16,275 nt of DNA. Origin: Flavobacterium sp. (GTDB lineage Bacteria; Bacteroidota; Bacteroidia; Flavobacteriales; Flavobacteriaceae). Numbering within the stretch: position 1 is the first letter of the stretch; every line of letters begins with the position of its first letter. The DNA is taken from positions 1 through 16,275 of the forward strand of contig JAAURU010000023.1 in NCBI GenBank assembly GCA_012032075.1, read 5' to 3'. The position numbers and the translations under genes were made by a program. The notes below the pieces were generated by a model. The model was not told the DNA's origin and searched no databases. It worked only from the letters and a program-made list of their open reading frames with translations. Below are positions 8,989 to 15,909 of the stretch, in pieces.

Positions 8989-9019
8989 GCCATTCCTATC
9001 GCTAATGCATACAAAATAG

Positions 9020-9027
9020 TATATTTG
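9020..9027 (+). promoter_or_regulatory. Candidate -7 box for the DUF4258 gene
   Basis: TATATTTG is an exact match to the Bacteroidota -7 consensus, 23 bases before the ATG at 9051. No strong TTG is present at -33. Confidence 0.5.
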
Positions 9028-9050
9028 CAAAAAAAATAATTATTTCTGCT

Positions 9051-9436
9051 ATGAAATTCAAATATCGTTTAGCTTATTATCTATTTGGAGCCTTATTAGG
9101 ACTCTTTTTTGTTATTAAATTTCTAGGTGCAAAAGCCGATGCAAAAGGGGTAGAATTTTGCTATCTACCTAATTGTCGTGTATTAAAAGAACTGCGCAAC
9201 AAATCGTTAGATTTTTCACCAGAAGCAAAAGCAACTTTAGCAGAAAATTGGGTAAATTTAGACGATATTAGAAACTCATTACGACATGGAGATGTAGATT
9301 TTTCAAAAAGTAACCAATTGTATAAAAAAGGTAAAATATATGTAATAGAAGGTAAAACAACTCAAAATGAAGAAATTAACATCACCATGATTAATTACAC
9401 AACAAGAGTTGATTTAGTAAAGATAGAAAAAAATAA
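9051..9436 (+). CDS. DUF4258 family membrane-anchored protein
   Basis: A protein of unknown function with an N-terminal hydrophobic anchor (LAYYLFGALLGLFFVIKFL, about 7-25) and a small domain of the DUF4258 type: FCYLPNCRVLKELRNKSLDF, LDDIRNSLRHGDVDFSKSN, then KGKIYVIEGKTTQNEEINITMINY. The literal frame stays open to 9602, through the tRNA-Val gene, which cannot be right. One extra A in the seven-A run at 9427-9433 would give IEKK followed by a stop at 9434-9436 and a product of about 128 residues, as expected of the family. I therefore end the gene there. It has its own -7 box upstream. Confidence 0.8.
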
Positions 9437-9453
9437 TTTTTTTCAAAAACGCT

Positions 9454-9482
9454 TGCACATACAAATAAACCTTGTATATTTG
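9454..9482 (+). promoter_or_regulatory. Promoter of tRNA-Val
   Basis: TTG at 9454-9456 and TATATTTG at 9475-9482, separated by 18 bases, match the Bacteroidota -33/-7 pair. It lies 34 bases before the mature tRNA 5' end. Confidence 0.7.
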
Positions 9483-9516
9483 CACTCGCATTACGGTAAT
9501 AGTAAAGCATTTATTG

Positions 9517-9594
9517 GGGCGATTAGCTCAGCTGGTTCAGAGCACCTCGTTTACACCGAGGGGGTCGGGGGTTCGAACCCCTCATCGCCCACCA
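9517..9594 (+). tRNA. tRNA-Val (UAC anticodon)
   Basis: The acceptor arms GGGCGAT (9517-9523) and ATCGCCC (9584-9590) pair fully. The D-arm shows AGCTCAGCTGGTTCAGAGC. The anticodon stem CCTCG/CGAGG (9545-9549, 9557-9561) encloses loop TTTACAC with anticodon TAC at 9552-9554. The T-arm holds GTTCGAAC. The discriminator A and an encoded CCA end at 9594. UAC reads GUN valine codons, mainly GUA and GUG. It has its own promoter and terminator, and marks the border between core genes and the accessory block. Confidence 0.97.
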
Positions 9595-9601
9595 AATTTT
9601 A

Positions 9602-9630
9602 AATCCTACAGAAATGTAGGATTTTTTGTT
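9602..9630 (+). terminator. Rho-independent terminator of tRNA-Val
   Basis: A perfect 9-bp stem AATCCTACA / TGTAGGATT with a GAAA tetraloop, followed by a T run (TTTTTTGTTTTG). It begins eight bases after the tRNA CCA end. Confidence 0.88.
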
Positions 9631-9907
9631 TTGTAACGCTTTTTTTAAGAAACACATTGTTTATATTTTATAAGTCCATTACTAAAAATAAATAATACTT
9701 TGAATCTAAAGCTAATATTCAAAACTAACAGAGAAATGTTTTTCTACCACAAATCAATTTTTCTTTTATATATAATTTCTGAATCAGTTTTGTACTTGTA
9801 AACTTTTGTTATAAATTTACGCAACTACTAGAAACGTTCTTGAAGCAACTGATAAATCTAGCTAATAAACCTTTTTCTTCAAAAATTGATATTAAAGAAA
9901 TACAAAT
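9631..9907. other. AT-rich non-coding gap after tRNA-Val
   Basis: No gene is supported on either strand. The gap holds a candidate promoter for the SMI1-like gene (TTTG at 9789-9792, TAAATTTA at 9812-9819) and the first copy of a 15-base repeat TAAATTTACGCAACT (9812-9826) that recurs before the next gene. The hexamer GCAACT occurs again at about 9845. No copy of the tRNA 3' end is seen. Confidence 0.5.
9812..9826 (+). repeat. 15-base direct repeat, copy 1
   Basis: TAAATTTACGCAACT, identical to 10471-10485. Both copies lie 60-100 bases upstream of a small accessory gene, so they may be a shared promoter/leader element. Confidence 0.7.
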
Positions 9908-10338
9908 ATGATTGAAAAATAAAAAAATTAATCGAGAAAAATAAATCTTTGTTTCCTCAAAGTTCATCCTATAAAGAACAAAACTTAATAACATTTGAAG
10001 AACAATTAGGGTTTTCAATACCAGATTCGATAAAATGGTTTTTATTAAATGGTGAAGGGGGAATTGGAATTGAAAATTTTGATGATTCAGTTAAGTTAAC
10101 ACTAGATTGCAGAAAATCAATAAACTTACCAACTAATATACTCATTTTAAATGATTGGGGAGATTCAGGTGTTGTATTTCTGATTTTAGAAACACCTCAA
10201 GAATATAAGATTGTTTGGTCACATGAACATGAACTAATTGAATATATTGAAACAAGAAGTATTCCTGAAAATGCTGATATTTACAAAAATTTTTATAAAT
10301 GGCTGAAAAATTGTATCCAATTAGAAGATGACTTTTAA
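9908..10338 (+). CDS. SMI1/KNR4-like protein (frameshifted near start)
   Basis: A small protein of the SMI1/KNR4 (SUKH) superfamily. Family members are often immunity proteins to contact-dependent or polymorphic toxins, but many are orphan. Typical features are FEEQLGFSIPDSIKWFLLNGEGGIG near the N-terminus, LPTNILILNDWGDSGVVFLIL in the middle and YKIVWSHEHE, followed by NFYKWLKNCI. The long frame only opens at a TTG (9949). However, ATG at 9908 followed by one extra A in the run before 9920 reads MIEKIKKLIEKNKSLFPQ, the expected leading helix, giving about 143 residues. I take 9908 as the start. No toxin gene is adjacent. Confidence 0.75.
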
Positions 10339-10470
10339 TTATTGTTTAGCAAATTATTAAAATTTAAGCACGTTCGCTCGAATACCCAAAACGTTATTGC
10401 TGAGACATTTCATCACCCCTTCTATTATTTACAATTTCCCAATGCGTTTCATACTTATAATTTTTTATTC

Positions 10471-10485
10471 TAAATTTACGCAACT
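10471..10485 (+). repeat. 15-base direct repeat, copy 2
   Basis: TAAATTTACGCAACT, identical to 9812-9826, 62 bases upstream of the VOC gene. It is followed by GTTGC at about 10504-10509, an inverted match of the GCAAC at its end. Confidence 0.7.
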
Positions 10486-10546
10486 GCCAAAAGAAACAAA
10501 AGTGGTTGCTAATTAATTATAGCATAGTAAATTACATAAATGAAAA

Positions 10547-10894
10547 ATGGACATACAAGACAATCACATTAATTACATTGAATTCAAAGCAAAAGACCTA
10601 GAGAAAGTAAAGAAATTTTACACCACCACTTTTAACTGGACTTTTACGGATTATGGTCCTAATTATATAGCCTTTTCCGAAAGTGGACTGGAAGGTGGAT
10701 TTGAAAAATCGGAAGATAACATTCTGAATGGTGCTTTAGTTATTTTATATCATAAAAACCTTGAGTTGATAAAGAATAAAATCATCGACTCCAACGGAAA
10801 AATTTCAAAAGATATTTTTTCTTTTCCAGGCGGAAGCAGATTTCACTTTATCGATCCTGCAGGAAATGAATTGGCCGTTTGGTCAGACCAGTAG
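10547..10894 (+). CDS. VOC family (glyoxalase/bleomycin resistance-like) protein
   Basis: An intact 115-residue VOC protein. The fold is one pair of beta-alpha-beta-beta-beta units: HINYIEFKAKDLEKVKKFYTTTFNWTFTDYG at the start, GLEGGFEKSEDN, then LVILYHKNLELIKNKI and GGSRFHFIDPAGNELAVWSDQ at the end. His7 and the Glu of GNELAVW sit at usual metal-ligand positions. Proteins of this subgroup are widespread in Bacteroidota and have no fixed substrate. The gene is monocistronic, with spacers of more than 130 bases on each side. Confidence 0.88.
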   Translation: MDIQDNHINYIEFKAKDLEKVKKFYTTTFNWTFTDYGPNYIAFSESGLEGGFEKSEDNILNGALVILYHKNLELIKNKIIDSNGKISKDIFSFPGGSRFHFIDPAGNELAVWSDQ

Positions 10895-11030
10895 GAGTAA
10901 AAAACACAAATTACGCCTACAATAATTATAAATTACAAACGCAAAATCTTTTAGTTACGAGTGTAGCTTTTCAATAATCTAGAAGAAATACGATAGCAGT
11001 TGTCATACTAACAATTAAACAACATAAACA

Positions 11031-11424
11031 ATGTTTACAATAGAACAAATCGAATGGGCTCATAGCAAAGTAAAATCAGGAGCTGAGTTTCCAGAATACA
11101 TTAAGGAAATTAAAGAATTGGGGGTAACCTCATTTGAAACTTGGGTTTTTGACAGTCATACCAATTATTTCGGCAAAAATGAATTTAAAATAAATTCCCA
11201 ACCGAAATATGAACAGATTACAATTGCTAACTCTAGTGACAAAGATACTTTTTAAACACTATTTAAGCATCCATCAAAAAGGAGAAACGGACTATTTTAC
11301 CTTTTGTAATCATTGTGCCGAAACAGGAGTCGAAAAGTGGATAGTTGATCTTATAAAAATGACTTGTACTTATTATGACAAGGTAGAAAATAAAATAGTA
11401 ATTGAAAAAGTACCTACTATATAA
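11031..11424 (+). CDS. DUF1398 family protein (frameshifted)
   Basis: A small soluble protein of the DUF1398 (YbcV-like) family, function unknown. The N-terminal part reads MFTIEQIEWAHSKVKSGAEF and ELGVTSFETWVFDSHTNYFG. The second part, in another frame, reads HQKGETDYFTFCNHCAETG and EKWIVDLIKMTCTYYDK. The break lies in the T run at 11249-11253: removing one T joins DKDTF to KHYLSIHQKGE and gives about 130 residues, the family length. The two conserved Cys in TFCNHCAETG and the WIVDL block are typical. It stands alone. Confidence 0.85.
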
Positions 11425-11459
11425 AAACAACCCCTTACAAAAACCATAAAAAACACAAG

Positions 11460-11485
11460 TGTCACTTCGAACGGAGTTGAGAAGT
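11460..11485. repeat. REP-like short palindromic remnant
   Basis: GTCACTTCGAACGGAGTTGA with flanking GAAG forms an imperfect palindrome (CTTCGA ... GAGAAG). It resembles the cores of intergenic repeats common in Flavobacterium and is related in kind to the element at 7024-7091. Single arm only. Confidence 0.5.
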
Positions 11486-11545
11486 TAGTTTATATTTACC
11501 CTTACATAAAAACAAAAACAACTTTTTGCTCTAAAAAACGGCAAG

Positions 11546-11561
11546 TACTTATTTTCACGTA
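11546..11561. promoter_or_regulatory. Degenerate 7-2-7 inverted repeat
   Basis: TACTTATTTTCACGTA lines up with the perfect palindrome TACGTATTTATACGTA at 12601-12616 with three differences. The preceding bases (TAAAAAACGGCAAG) also resemble those before 12558. It lies about 137 bases upstream of the lipoprotein ATG. Confidence 0.4.
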
Positions 11562-11604
11562 TTGTGAGAGTAAAAATTAAAGGTTATGTTTGTTAAAATA
11601 AAAG

Positions 11605-11635
11605 TAATTAAGCAACTCAAAGCAATACTTAATTA
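11605..11635. repeat. 8-bp inverted repeat
   Basis: TAATTAAG (11605-11612) and CTTAATTA (11628-11635) are exact reverse complements around a 15-base loop. Possible leader hairpin of the lipoprotein gene; no U-run follows, so not a classical terminator. Confidence 0.4.
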
Positions 11636-11697
11636 GTTGTAAAAAAATAGTATATATATAAGTTAGCGATAATTATGCCTCTCAAGAATATCATCCT

Positions 11698-12378
11698 ATG
11701 AAAAACATACTTTTATTAATGACTTTTACATTTCTTATAAGTTGTAAAAAAGAAATTAAAGAGAAAGAAATTACTCGAGAATATAATAAAATAGAAGAAA
11801 TTGAAATTAACTTACCAAAATTTGAAAAATGAAATGAATGCATAGATTTACCATCTGTTAAAAATTGGATTCAAGGAATGTCACTTGATAGTCTAACAAA
11901 ACATTATGCGGTTTATTTGTCGAAGAAAACTGATTTAAAAAATTTTGAAAACTGACGAAAATATATTACAAGATTTTGCCATTATATATATTAGAAAACA
12001 AGAACAGAAACTAAAAATAAATCCAAATGATTTAGATACAATATTTAAAACTCATATTAGATTAACAGAAACAAAAAAAGCGAAAATAGAAGATGTTATA
12101 GAAAACATATATGTTAACGATAATTATTTACAACCAAAGAAATTTTTATTACTTGAAGATTACAAAATAAATAATAATTGTAAAACTGCCATTCTTTTAA
12201 TGAAACAGCATATAAATAATCCAAATATGTTACAATAATTATCCTAAATTTGTTGAATATCAAAAATCATTTATTTTACTGTTCCTATTATTTAGAGTTA
12301 AACGGAAAAGAATCAATTGACATTGCAAAAGAAAATAATAGACAAATTGTTACCAAATTAATGAACTTAAACAAATAA
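11698..12378 (+). pseudogene. Decayed lipoprotein with ankyrin-like C-terminus
   Basis: The ATG at 11698 opens a clear lipoprotein signal: MKNILLLMTFTFLISC, with a lipobox LISC and Cys16 as the lipidation site, followed by a Lys/Glu-rich stretch. The frame ends at TGA 11830-11832, but the same frame then stays coding-like (NECIDLPSVKNWIQGMSLD), as if a Trp codon had become TGA. A base is then missing at about 11945-11950, after which ILQDFAIIYIRKQEQK to HINNPNMLQ continues to 12238. At least one further shift leads to LELNGKESIDIAKENNRQ and a stop at 12376-12378. That tail resembles the last repeat of ankyrin proteins (NGKTALDIAKE). An intact version would be about 225 residues, outer-membrane or periplasmic. 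It may be a true pseudogene, or several read errors plus one substitution. Confidence 0.6.
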
Positions 12379-12600
12379 CGAATTAAACAACGATCACAAA
12401 AACACAAGAATTCACAAAGTAAAAAGCATTAAAAAACCTTAAACACCATAAAAATTATTTCCCTTACGCTTTCACGTAAAATTAGTAGTTTCTTTTGTTT
12501 TACTTTTACAAAGATAACCACGATTAAAAAACTTTTTTACCCTAAAAACAACGCAAGTACGTATTTACACAGATAAAAAAAGCGTAAAAAGGGCAAAAAA

Positions 12601-12616
12601 TACGTATTTATACGTA
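12601..12616. promoter_or_regulatory. Perfect 7-2-7 palindrome, candidate operator
   Basis: TACGTAT-TT-ATACGTA: two seven-base arms, exact reverse complements, with a two-base centre. This geometry is that of NarL/FixJ-type response regulator sites (heptamers 7-2-7), and the arm differs from the NarL consensus TACYYMT in one position. A further half-site TACGTAT is at 12558-12564. It lies 17 bases before a TATATTTA box. Confidence 0.5.
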
Positions 12617-12632
12617 TTGCGGGAATGAATTG

Positions 12633-12640
12633 TATATTTA
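12633..12640 (+). promoter_or_regulatory. Possible -7 box of the R-M unit
   Basis: TATATTTA differs from TAnnTTTG in the last base only. It lies about 178 bases upstream of the methyltransferase ATG, which would give a long leader, so the assignment is weak. Confidence 0.3.
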
Positions 12641-12782
12641 GATTTGTAAGAATAAAGTATCATACATATACAACATACGTAGGTTAAATAATGTATGCCT
12701 TTCTTATTCATATAAACGAGTTACAAGCCATTTCATCCGAAAACGACAAAATTTGGATTTCAAAAAAACATTCCATATTTTT

Positions 12783-12797
12783 GGACAAAATAAGTCC
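12783..12797. promoter_or_regulatory. GGAC-N7-GTCC element, candidate methyltransferase operator
   Basis: GGAC (12783-12786) and GTCC (12794-12797) flank seven A/T bases. The arms extend to TTTGGAC and GTCCGAA with one mismatch. It lies 20 bases before the methyltransferase ATG. A related pair (ATCCGAAA at 12735-12742, TTTGGAT at 12752-12758) lies just upstream. Self-repressing methyltransferases with an N-terminal HTH, such as M.SsoII, bind a short quasi-palindrome in their own promoter, which makes this a natural candidate. Confidence 0.45.
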
Positions 12798-12817
12798 GAA
12801 TAAAAAAATATAAAAAT

Positions 12818-14297
12818 ATGGAAGTTACTTTTGGAGAATATATTAAACAACGCAGAAGCGAATTAGGTTATCCTTTGAGAAAAGTTGCATCACACATTGA
12901 TATTGACCAATCAACACTAGGAAAAGTAGAAAAAAACGAAAGAAGTTTAAGTTTGGAACATTTTGAAAATCTTTGTGAAATACTACAAACAGACAAAAAA
13001 ACACTTTTAAATTATCATTACTCAACAAAAATAGTTGATGAATTAAAAGAATATCCTGAATATAAAGAAGTTCTAAATATTGTCAATGAACAACTCGCCT
13101 ATCAAATTCAAAGACAAGAAAGTTTTAAATTTTTACAAGATTGGAGAGAAAAAGAATTTTCAAATCCAAACGCTACAATAAAAATCGGAACAATGTTTTC
13201 TGGAATCGGTGCAATAGAATATGCTTTTCAAAGACTGAATTTGAAAACTAAAATTCAATTTGCAAGTGATATAGATAATTTTGCAAAGCAAAGTTATTTT
13301 GCAAATTACGATATAAAAGAGGAAAATTGGTATAATGATGTTTGTAACATTGATGGAAAAAAATATAAAGGAAAGTTGGATGTATTAGTTGGCGGAAGTC
13401 CTTGTCAATCATTCTCGATGGTTGGTAAAAGAAAAGGATTTGATGATACAAGAGGAACTCTATTTTATGAATTTGCAAGAGTTGTTAAAGAAAGTCAACC
13501 AAATGTTTTCATATTTGAAAACGTAAAAGGAATACTAAACCACGATAATGGAAATACTTTTGAAACTATAAAAGCTACTTTTGATGAATTGGGTTATAAA
13601 TATTTCTATCAAGTTTTAAACGCAAAAAATTATGGAATGCCACAACATAGAGAAAGAATTTTTGTTGTTGGTTTCAAAGACAATTCTGTAGATTTTCAAT
13701 TTCCTGAAGGAATAACGTTAGAGTATAAAATGCAAGACTTTTTAGAAGATTATATAGATAGTAAATATTATTTAAAAGAAAAAGGTGTAAAGTTTGTAAC
13801 AAGTTCAAAAAATAGAACAAAAAGATATACCCAAATAAATGGAGAAATTTGCACTTTGCCAAAAGGCAAATCAGCAATTTAATTGGCACGGTGATTTTGT
13901 TTTTGAAGAAGAAATTGAAAGTAAATTCAACGAATTTGTCTTTGACGTAAACGAAGTAGAAGAAAAATATTATTTATCAGACAAGACTAAAGATTATGTT
14001 TTAAGTTCAGGAACAAAAACATTTAAAACTTCTGTAAAAACCGATTTAGAAGTAGCAAGACCGCTTTTGCAAAGTATGCACAAGATGCATCGTTCTGGAG
14101 TTGATAACTATGTTACACATTCTGGAAGAATTAGAAAATTAACACCTAAAGAATGTTTGAGATTAATGGGTTTTCGAGATGATTTTAAACAAGTTGTAAG
14201 TGATACACAAATGTATAGACAAGCTGGAAACAGTATAGTAGTTGACGTTTTAATTGCGATACTAAAACAAATGGACGTAACAAAATTCGCATCATAA
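12818..14297 (+). CDS. Type II DNA cytosine-C5 methyltransferase with N-terminal HTH (frameshifted)
   Basis: Methylates cytosine at C5 in a specific site to protect host DNA. Residues about 1-62 are an XRE/Cro-type helix-turn-helix (FGEYIKQRRSELGYPLRKVA, DIDQSTLGKVEKNERS). Residues about 70-120 are a helical linker. The catalytic domain then shows motif I FSGIGAIEYAF (127 on), motif IV GGSPCQSFS with catalytic Cys196, motif VI FENVKG (Glu234), and motif VIII QHRERIFVVGF. After the target-recognition region come LTPKECLRLMGF and motif X QAGNSIVVDVL. The frame shifts at 13848-13850: with two T's instead of three, QINGEI continues as ALCQKANQQFNWHGDFVF, giving about 492 residues. The HTH fusion suggests autoregulation, as in M.SsoII-like enzymes. 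One base separates it from the HNH gene. The target sequence cannot be read from the protein. Confidence 0.93.
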
Positions 14298-14298
14298 A

Positions 14299-15267
14299 AT
14301 GGATATTATACTTGACAAACAAGAATTTAAAGTACTTGATACAAAAGAAAAAATTACAATTGCAGATAGTTTTGTAGTTCGACAAAATAAAATTGGAGGA
14401 GGAAATGGAGAAGCAAAACTATACATTGGACAAGACGGACAAGAAACAAGAAACTTTTTTGGAGGAAATGGCTTCGCTATTACCTGTTTTCTTTTAAAGC
14501 AAGATTTACAAAAATATTTAGAAGAAACCAAAATCGAATATTTAAAGCCAGAACAACCTTATCTTCACAAAGAGAATTTACCAAATCTTTGGAACGAAAG
14601 AAAAGCTAAAATTGATGCTTTACCAGAAATTGAATTGAAGTAGTCGAACAAACTCAAATTGCTGGTCCAAGAATTTATGTAAATTCAACGGATTTAGCAT
14701 ACAAATTATTAGAGAGTTATCTTTGCCAAACATTACATTTATATCGGTCATAAAACTGATAGATGAAAAAGGAAAGTTAAATTACTATTTCAGATTATTT
14801 GCAGATTATTTCGGAGAAGCAGAACATCCATATATTTTAGAAAAAGAACAAGAACAAATCGAGGAAACAATAATTGACAATATAGAAAAGAAACAAATTT
14901 TTAGAGCAAGAGTTGGTCAAGGAGAATATAGAAAAAATCTTTTAGGTCAATGTCCATTTTGTCCAATAACATTAATTTCAGATGACAGACTATTAATTGC
15001 AAGTCACATAAAACCCTGGATTGCATCGAATGATTTTGAAAAACTGATCCATTTAATGGGTTTATGTTAACTCCAACATTTGACAGACTTTTTGATAGAG
15101 GCTTTTTATCATTCACAAACGATAAAAAGACAATATTATCACCATTTTTATCAAATATGACTTATTCAAAAATTGGAATATCTGACAACAAAATAATTCC
15201 ACATTTACCAATTGATGGAAGAGAAAATTATATGGAATATCACAGAAATGAAGTGCTAAAAAAATAA
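14299..15267 (+). CDS. HNH restriction endonuclease (three frameshifts)
   Basis: Probable restriction partner of the upstream methyltransferase. The start ATG is one base after the methyltransferase stop. The N-terminal about 110 residues (GGGNGEAKLYIGQDGQETRN, FFGGNGFAITCFLL) are not a domain I recognise. A middle part reads QTQIAGPRIYVNSTDLAYKLLESYL. The C-terminal part is an HNH_2-type nuclease: RARVGQGEYRKNLLGQCPFC, LLIASHIKPW with the catalytic His, a DPFNG segment once repaired, and LTPTFDRLFDRGFLSF. Three single T losses break the frame: at about 14635-14636 (IEF|EVVEQ), about 14721-14723 (ESYL|LPNITF) and at 15045 (EKL|DPFNG). Repaired length is about 323 residues. All motifs survive, so the gene is probably intact in the organism. 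Confidence 0.87.
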
Positions 15268-15366
15268 ATACTGTTGATAATCGACTAGACTACACTTCTA
15301 GCAACAACCTCAATCACTCAAATATCCACAACGCTAACACAAAAATACTTTCCATACCCACAAACC

Positions 15367-15398
15367 AAAAAAAAATCTCTTCTTTAAACGAGATTTTT
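15367..15398 (-). terminator. Rho-independent terminator overlapping a stop codon
   Basis: AAAAATCTC (15371-15379) and GAGATTTTT (15390-15398) form a 9-bp stem with a 10-base loop. Read on the minus strand it is followed by a run of about nine T's (plus-strand A's from 15367). The TAA of the minus-strand ORF (15384-15386) lies in the loop. Confidence 0.75.
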
Positions 15399-15650
15399 CA
15401 GTTGCGCAAATTCTCCCGACTCCCCTGCTAATTTTGCTACTTCTCGTTTAGAAATACCTATTTCTTCATTCTGTTTTAAAATCAAGAGAACTCTCAAGCG
15501 TTGACCAATAAAAGAGTTAGACACTTTTAGTAGTATTTTGATTTCTTTTTCAGTTTCCTTAATAATTATCTTTTTACACTTGGCATAATCACTATTATAA
15601 TATAGTCCAAAAATAATTATAAAAAATCCTATAATGTAAATTGGACTGTA
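15384..15650 (-). CDS. Small unrecognised protein, start uncertain
   Basis: A minus-strand frame open for 88 codons, with no ATG, that I do not recognise. It begins with a hydrophobic segment (about IIGFFIIIFGLYY), then YAKCKKIIIKETEKEIKILL, then NSFIGQRLRVLLILKQNEEI and ISKREVAKLAGESGEF before the stop. The amino-acid make-up is protein-like: a membrane anchor followed by a charged helical domain, the last part vaguely like a helix-turn-helix. The terminator directly over the stop supports a real gene. An upstream in-frame TAA at 15651-15653 leaves no normal start, so the N-terminus may be hidden by another indel, or the gene is a 5'-truncated remnant. Confidence 0.5.
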   Translation of the reverse strand, partial: YSPIYIIGFFIIIFGLYYNSDYAKCKKIIIKETEKEIKILLKVSNSFIGQRLRVLLILKQNEEIGISKREVAKLAGESGEFAQLKNLV

Positions 15651-15909
15651 TTATATTTGTGTTTGGTATAACACAAGTTCCCGAAGTGCAACCTATATGA
15701 AAAAATAATCATAGTAAGCTAACAAGCAAAACATTACTCATATTTCTGTCATGATATATCCTTTTTTTGACATTTTTTTTAAAGTTATGAGTAATTGGCA
15801 AACAATATAGCAACCAAATTTACATAAGCATAAATGTGGTTTAGAAAGTGGTTTTAAGAAATGAAAAAAAAAAATTATGGTTTCAATTTGGATACATTTT
15901 TTTTAACCT
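15651..15909. other. AT-rich gap before the last gene
   Basis: No gene is supported on either strand. It holds a small hairpin TGTGTT/AACACA (about 15658-15675), a plus-strand TATATTTG box (15652-15659) with no gene behind it, and homopolymer runs including T8 (about 15773-15781) and A11 (about 15865-15875). Confidence 0.4.

Larger units (their letters stand above)
12379..12817. other. Non-coding leader of the R-M unit
   Basis: No gene is supported. Present are a small hairpin TTACG/CGTAA at about 12463-12478, two copies of TACGTATTTA (12558-12567 and 12601-12610), a perfect palindrome (12601-12616), a -7-like TATATTTA (12633-12640), a pair CATAC/GTATG around 12670-12700, and the GGAC-N7-GTCC element next to the methyltransferase start. 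The density of symmetric elements suggests a regulated promoter. Confidence 0.55.

Noticed and set aside
9595..12378. Integron-like cassette array (small same-strand genes with long spacers)
   Set aside because: I looked for paired attC-type core sites with long imperfect palindromes and a tyrosine integrase; none is convincing. The shared 15-mer lies before gene starts rather than as recombination sites after them.
13248..14531. Several minus-strand open frames opposite the methyltransferase and HNH genes
   Set aside because: They are hydrophobic, Leu/Phe/Tyr/Cys-rich shadows of AT-rich coding sequence, with no motif or independent start signal.
7185..15060. Programmed ribosomal frameshifting in tsaE, ald, methyltransferase and HNH genes
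   Set aside because: The breaks have differing signs and contexts and occur in unrelated genes; no shared slippery site plus downstream structure is seen. Homopolymer error explains all.
9517..15267. Genomic island bounded by a tRNA 3'-end direct repeat
   Set aside because: The T-arm/acceptor end of tRNA-Val is not repeated anywhere else in the window and no integrase is present.
15652..15659. Plus-strand promoter TATATTTG
   Set aside because: No TTG at -33 and no plus-strand gene follows before the end of the gap.
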